From assembly GCA_021776655.1 (NCBI GenBank), contig JAJFFK010000042.1, positions 41,462 through 105,461 of the forward strand: DNA of 64,000 nucleotides. The letters are read 5' to 3'. Shown here one piece after another: positions 61,424-64,000 of the stretch. The notes under the pieces were generated by a model, which had not been told where the DNA came from, made no database searches, and saw only the letters and a program-made list of their open reading frames with translations. This stretch comes from Henriciella sp. (GTDB lineage Bacteria > Pseudomonadota > Alphaproteobacteria > Caulobacterales > Hyphomonadaceae). How positions within the stretch are numbered: position 1 is the stretch's first letter; every line of letters starts with the position of its first letter. Position numbers and translations under genes: made by a program.

Positions 61424-62969
61424 TCAGCCGGGCCAGATGACCTGTCACCGGGTCATCTGCCTGCACCTCTCCAGCTAGGACCGGTTTGATACGCGCGGCC
61501 ATGGTTTTGCCGCGCTCGACACCCCATTGGTCAAAGCTGTTTATACCCCACAAAACGCCCGCGAGGTAGGTTCTGTGCTCATAGAGAGCAATCAACGCCC
61601 CAAGTGCGTGCGGGGTAAGCTGGTTGGTGTACATAAAAGTAGATGGGCGACCGCCGCTGTGAACTTTTTGAGCGGCAACTGATGGTGACAATTCAGGTTC
61701 CTCGGCTTGAATATCCTGTAAAGACCGACCATTCGCCAGGACTTCTGCTTGAGCCAGCGCATGAGCGGTTAAAGCCTGAACACCTTGTGGGCTCTCATTA
61801 CTACCGGGCGCAAGGATGAACTCTGTCGGCACCACATGCGTCCCCTGATGCAACCATTGATGGTACGAGTGCTGGCCAATCGTACCTTCACCACCCCACA
61901 AGAGCGGCGCCGTCATGAGCGAGAGAGGTTTTCCATTCGGCCCAGCACTTTTGCCGTTAGATTCCATTTCCAGCTGCTGCAAATAGGTCGGCAACATGCG
62001 CAGCCGGCGCGAATAAGCCAGCACAGCGCGGGCGCTAAAACCCATGAAACTGGTATTCCAGAAGTCCAGCAAAGCGAGACGGATCGCGGCATTGCTTTCA
62101 AGCGGAGCGGTCTGAACATGCGCATCCATCTCCGCCGCACCGTGCAAGAAATCTTGAAAGACGTCCCCTTGTAGCGCCGTCATACAGGCGAGCGACCCGG
62201 CGGACCAGATCGAGAAGCGACCGCCAACGCTCTCGGGTAAATCCAAAATCAACCCAGCACCGCCGCCTAGCCAATCTTTTGCTTTAGCTGAACTGGCTGT
62301 GACCAAAGCGATATGCGAGGTCCAATCGTCGCCAACACTCGCCGCTAGCCAATCACTTGCACGCGATAGATTGAACAGCGTTTCTTCGGTGCCAAAAGAC
62401 TTGGAGATACCAATCACTAGTGTCTGCGCCGGGTCGAGGCCTGCCAATGCAAGCTGCAGATCCAGCGGATCAAGATTGGCGCAGAAGCGCAGGTCAAACT
62501 GCTTGAGTTGGTGATCTGCAAAAGCATCCGCAACCAAACGTGGACCAAAATCTGAACCGCCAATTCCGATATGCACAATCGACTTGAAAGCTTGTCCATT
62601 CGGCGGTTTCAACTCACCGTTGTTCAGGCGCCGAGCAATAACAAGCGCTGCGTTGGTTGAAGCACGGACACTTTCTGCCAGGCCTTGTTCTTCTGATTGG
62701 CTACGCAGGGCCCAATGCAAGCCGGGACGACCTTCGGATGGATTGACAATTTCAGCTGCAAACAGACGTTCAATCGCGCCCTGCAACCCAGCCGCCTTTG
62801 CATGCGCAAACAACGCCTCATCAATCTCAGGCGTCAGGAAATGGCGCGAGAGGTCAAACTGCCAGCCAGCTGCGTCAAAAACTTGTTGTCCGGCGCGCGT
62901 ACTTGCCAGATCGGATAGGGCCACGTCTTTGAGGCTGCCAGCCAGGGCTTGGAGTGATGCAATCGTCAT
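61413..62969 (-). CDS. pgi: Glucose-6-phosphate isomerase
   Basis: 518 residues; interconverts glucose-6-P and fructose-6-P. Sugar-phosphate loop GIGGSDFGPRLV, SKSFGTEETLFN, VGGRFSIWSAGSL, QLEMESNGKS and the C-terminal GINSFDQWGVERGK are PGI signatures. It follows pgl by 8 bp on the same strand, forming a two-gene unit of upper sugar metabolism. Confidence 0.95.
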   Translation of the reverse strand: MTIASLQALAGSLKDVALSDLASTRAGQQVFDAAGWQFDLSRHFLTPEIDEALFAHAKAAGLQGAIERLFAAEIVNPSEGRPGLHWALRSQSEEQGLAESVRASTNAALVIARRLNNGELKPPNGQAFKSIVHIGIGGSDFGPRLVADAFADHQLKQFDLRFCANLDPLDLQLALAGLDPAQTLVIGISKSFGTEETLFNLSRASDWLAASVGDDWTSHIALVTASSAKAKDWLGGGAGLILDLPESVGGRFSIWSAGSLACMTALQGDVFQDFLHGAAEMDAHVQTAPLESNAAIRLALLDFWNTSFMGFSARAVLAYSRRLRMLPTYLQQLEMESNGKSAGPNGKPLSLMTAPLLWGGEGTIGQHSYHQWLHQGTHVVPTEFILAPGSNESPQGVQALTAHALAQAEVLANGRSLQDIQAEEPELSPSVAAQKVHSGGRPSTFMYTNQLTPHALGALIALYEHRTYLAGVLWGINSFDQWGVERGKTMAARIKPVLAGEVQADDPVTGHLARLITS

Positions 62970-62977
62970 ATTTTTCC

Positions 62978-63679
62978 TTACTCTGTATAGAACACGGTCA
63001 GAGAGAGCCCTGCAGCCGCACGCATAATCCCGACGGGGGTTTCAGGCCCAGCTGTCTCAAATACCTCGCGCTTGTCGGCACCAGTGATCAACAGCAAGAC
63101 ATGGCGGGCATTGGCAACACATGGCTGGGTCAGCGTCATGCGCATCGTGTTTGGCCCGGTGACTTCACTCTCAATCGCCTCAACCGCCGCGACTGTCGAT
63201 GGGTTGAACGGATCAATCGCGTGGCCATAGCCGCGCCCACCGGCAAACCATGACAAAGTATGCGCATCAGGTCCCATACCCAGTAGCATCACATCGGTTA
63301 GCCCCGCATCAAGATAGATCTCGTCAAGCTGCTCGACAGCTGCAAACGCATCTGTGCCAGACAGCTTCATAGGAATGTAGGCGGCGGCGGACGCTGCGCC
63401 GACAAGCAAGGTTTCTCTCACCATAGCGCTGTTGGATGCCGGGTGACCTTCCTCGACCCAACGCTCGTCCGTCAGTCCTATGAGGACTGAGCTCCAATCT
63501 AAAGAAGTTTTTGCTAATTCTTGATAGATAGGTCCAGGCGTGCGTCCGCCAGACGCCATAAACACAGCGCTTCCACGGCGCGAAATAGCATCGGCCAAAT
63601 GCCTCGATATCCATGCAGCTGCAGACTTTTGAAGCGCTGACTTGCTGGTAAACTCGGTGAGGTTAGGGGTCGCAATCAT
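62978..63679 (-). CDS. pgl: 6-phosphogluconolactonase
   Basis: 233 residues, DevB/NagB-like family. FMASGGRTPGPIYQEL, GLTDERWVEEGHPASNSAMV and MLLGMGPDAHTLSWFAGG (substrate-binding loop, usually GMGxDGH) identify it. It hydrolyses 6-phosphogluconolactone in the pentose-phosphate or Entner-Doudoroff pathway. No zwf or edd gene is next to it here. Confidence 0.92.
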   Translation of the reverse strand: MIATPNLTEFTSKSALQKSAAAWISRHLADAISRRGSAVFMASGGRTPGPIYQELAKTSLDWSSVLIGLTDERWVEEGHPASNSAMVRETLLVGAASAAAYIPMKLSGTDAFAAVEQLDEIYLDAGLTDVMLLGMGPDAHTLSWFAGGRGYGHAIDPFNPSTVAAVEAIESEVTGPNTMRMTLTQPCVANARHVLLLITGADKREVFETAGPETPVGIMRAAAGLSLTVFYTE

Positions 63680-63833
63680 GATCCTCGCAGGGGCCAGTAT
63701 TGGCTGGCTTTGTCAACCCAAGACGGCGCAACTGTGACTTGCATGGCTATAGGTGCTTGAAACCTAGGCCGGGCGTGTGTATGTGGCGCGCTTCAACGGG
63801 ACTTTTCTGACCCGCTTTGAGAAAGGACTAACC

Positions 63834-63849
63834 GTCCGGCGGGCCGGAC
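63834..63849 (+). promoter_or_regulatory. Hairpin in the tuf leader
   Basis: GTCCGG-CGGG-CCGGAC: 6-7 bp GC-rich stem 25 bases before the tuf ATG, just upstream of the AGGAGG ribosome-binding site (63863-63868). It might modulate translation or mRNA stability. Confidence 0.4.
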
Positions 63850-63873
63850 ATTATTTACGAATAGGAGGCCCCC

Positions 63874-64000
63874 ATGGGCAAGGAAAAGTTTGAGCGTAAC
63901 AAGCCGCATGTTAATATCGGCACGATTGGTCACGTTGACCATGGCAAGACGACATTGACGGCGGCGATTTCGATGGTGCTGGCTGAGGCGTCAGGCGCCG
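63874..64000 (+). CDS. tuf: Elongation factor Tu, 3'-truncated by the window edge
   Basis: 42 codons visible: [20 protein letters not shown] then [12 protein letters not shown], the EF-Tu N-terminus with P-loop [14 protein letters not shown] lies five bases before ATG 63874. It delivers aminoacyl-tRNA to the ribosome. No fusA precedes it, so this may be a free-standing or second tuf copy. Confidence 0.95.
   Translation, partial: MGKEKFERNKPHVNIGTIGHVDHGKTTLTAAISMVLAEASGA

Overview
The window is a 64 kb piece of an alphaproteobacterial chromosome. The best fit is a marine, prosthecate-type lineage (Caulobacterales/Maricaulales/Hyphomonadaceae-like). The evidence is a popZ gene directly before valS, the lipA-ratA-pncC-ispDF-dusB-ntrBC-ntrYX-trkA-trkH-hfq-hflX-mazG block, two large TonB-dependent receptors, and an intergenic palindrome family of the CATCCCGGA...TCCGGGATG type. 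Genes are dense and mostly core metabolism. No phage, IS transposase, CRISPR array, toxin locus or defence island was recognised. Many starts are TTG or GTG.

Layout: 1-9.4 kb holds lipid and aldehyde catabolism (acyl-CoA dehydrogenase, enoyl-CoA hydratase, coniferyl-aldehyde-type ALDH), a beta-lactamase-fold hydrolase, a TfoX-N protein, an S9 peptidase, a DEAD-box helicase and iron superoxide dismutase. 9.4-17.3 kb holds an NDUFAF6-like protein, a TolC-family channel, popZ, valS and ilvD. 17.4-26.5 kb holds small exported proteins, exonuclease III, an ArsR/SRPBCC pair, DUF1287, nitroreductase, an M20 peptidase, metG with a Cys-motif protein of unknown function, and tRNA-Thr(UGU). 26.7-35.6 kb is the accessory part: a TPR-sulfotransferase divergent from one TonB receptor, a 1.06 kb gene-free stretch full of hairpins and palindromes, and a second TonB receptor divergent from a LysR regulator. 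35.7-41.5 kb holds tRNA-Ser(UGA) and the overlapping cluster rlpA, D,D-carboxypeptidase, tmk, holB, TatD nuclease and MBL hydrolase. 41.5-44.7 kb holds glpK and an acyl-activating ligase. 44.8-60.3 kb holds lipoate, isoprenoid and tRNA-modification genes, two nitrogen-type two-component systems, Trk potassium uptake, Hfq, HflX and MazG. 60.6-64 kb holds secE-nusG, convergent pgi-pgl, and the start of a tuf gene.

The observations most worth a second look are: (1) a sharply AT-rich, extended segment inside valS; (2) NtrC and NtrX that both lack the sigma-54-contacting GAFTGA loop; (3) the hairpin-rich convergent intergenic region at 31.0-32.05 kb, which looks like a structured RNA or repeat element plus a MITE-like palindrome; (4) a 17-bp tandem duplication running into a perfect palindrome before the tolC-type gene; (5) nusG cut off from the ribosomal-protein operon that usually follows it. 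Everything here was read by eye from sequence and translations; no database search was run.
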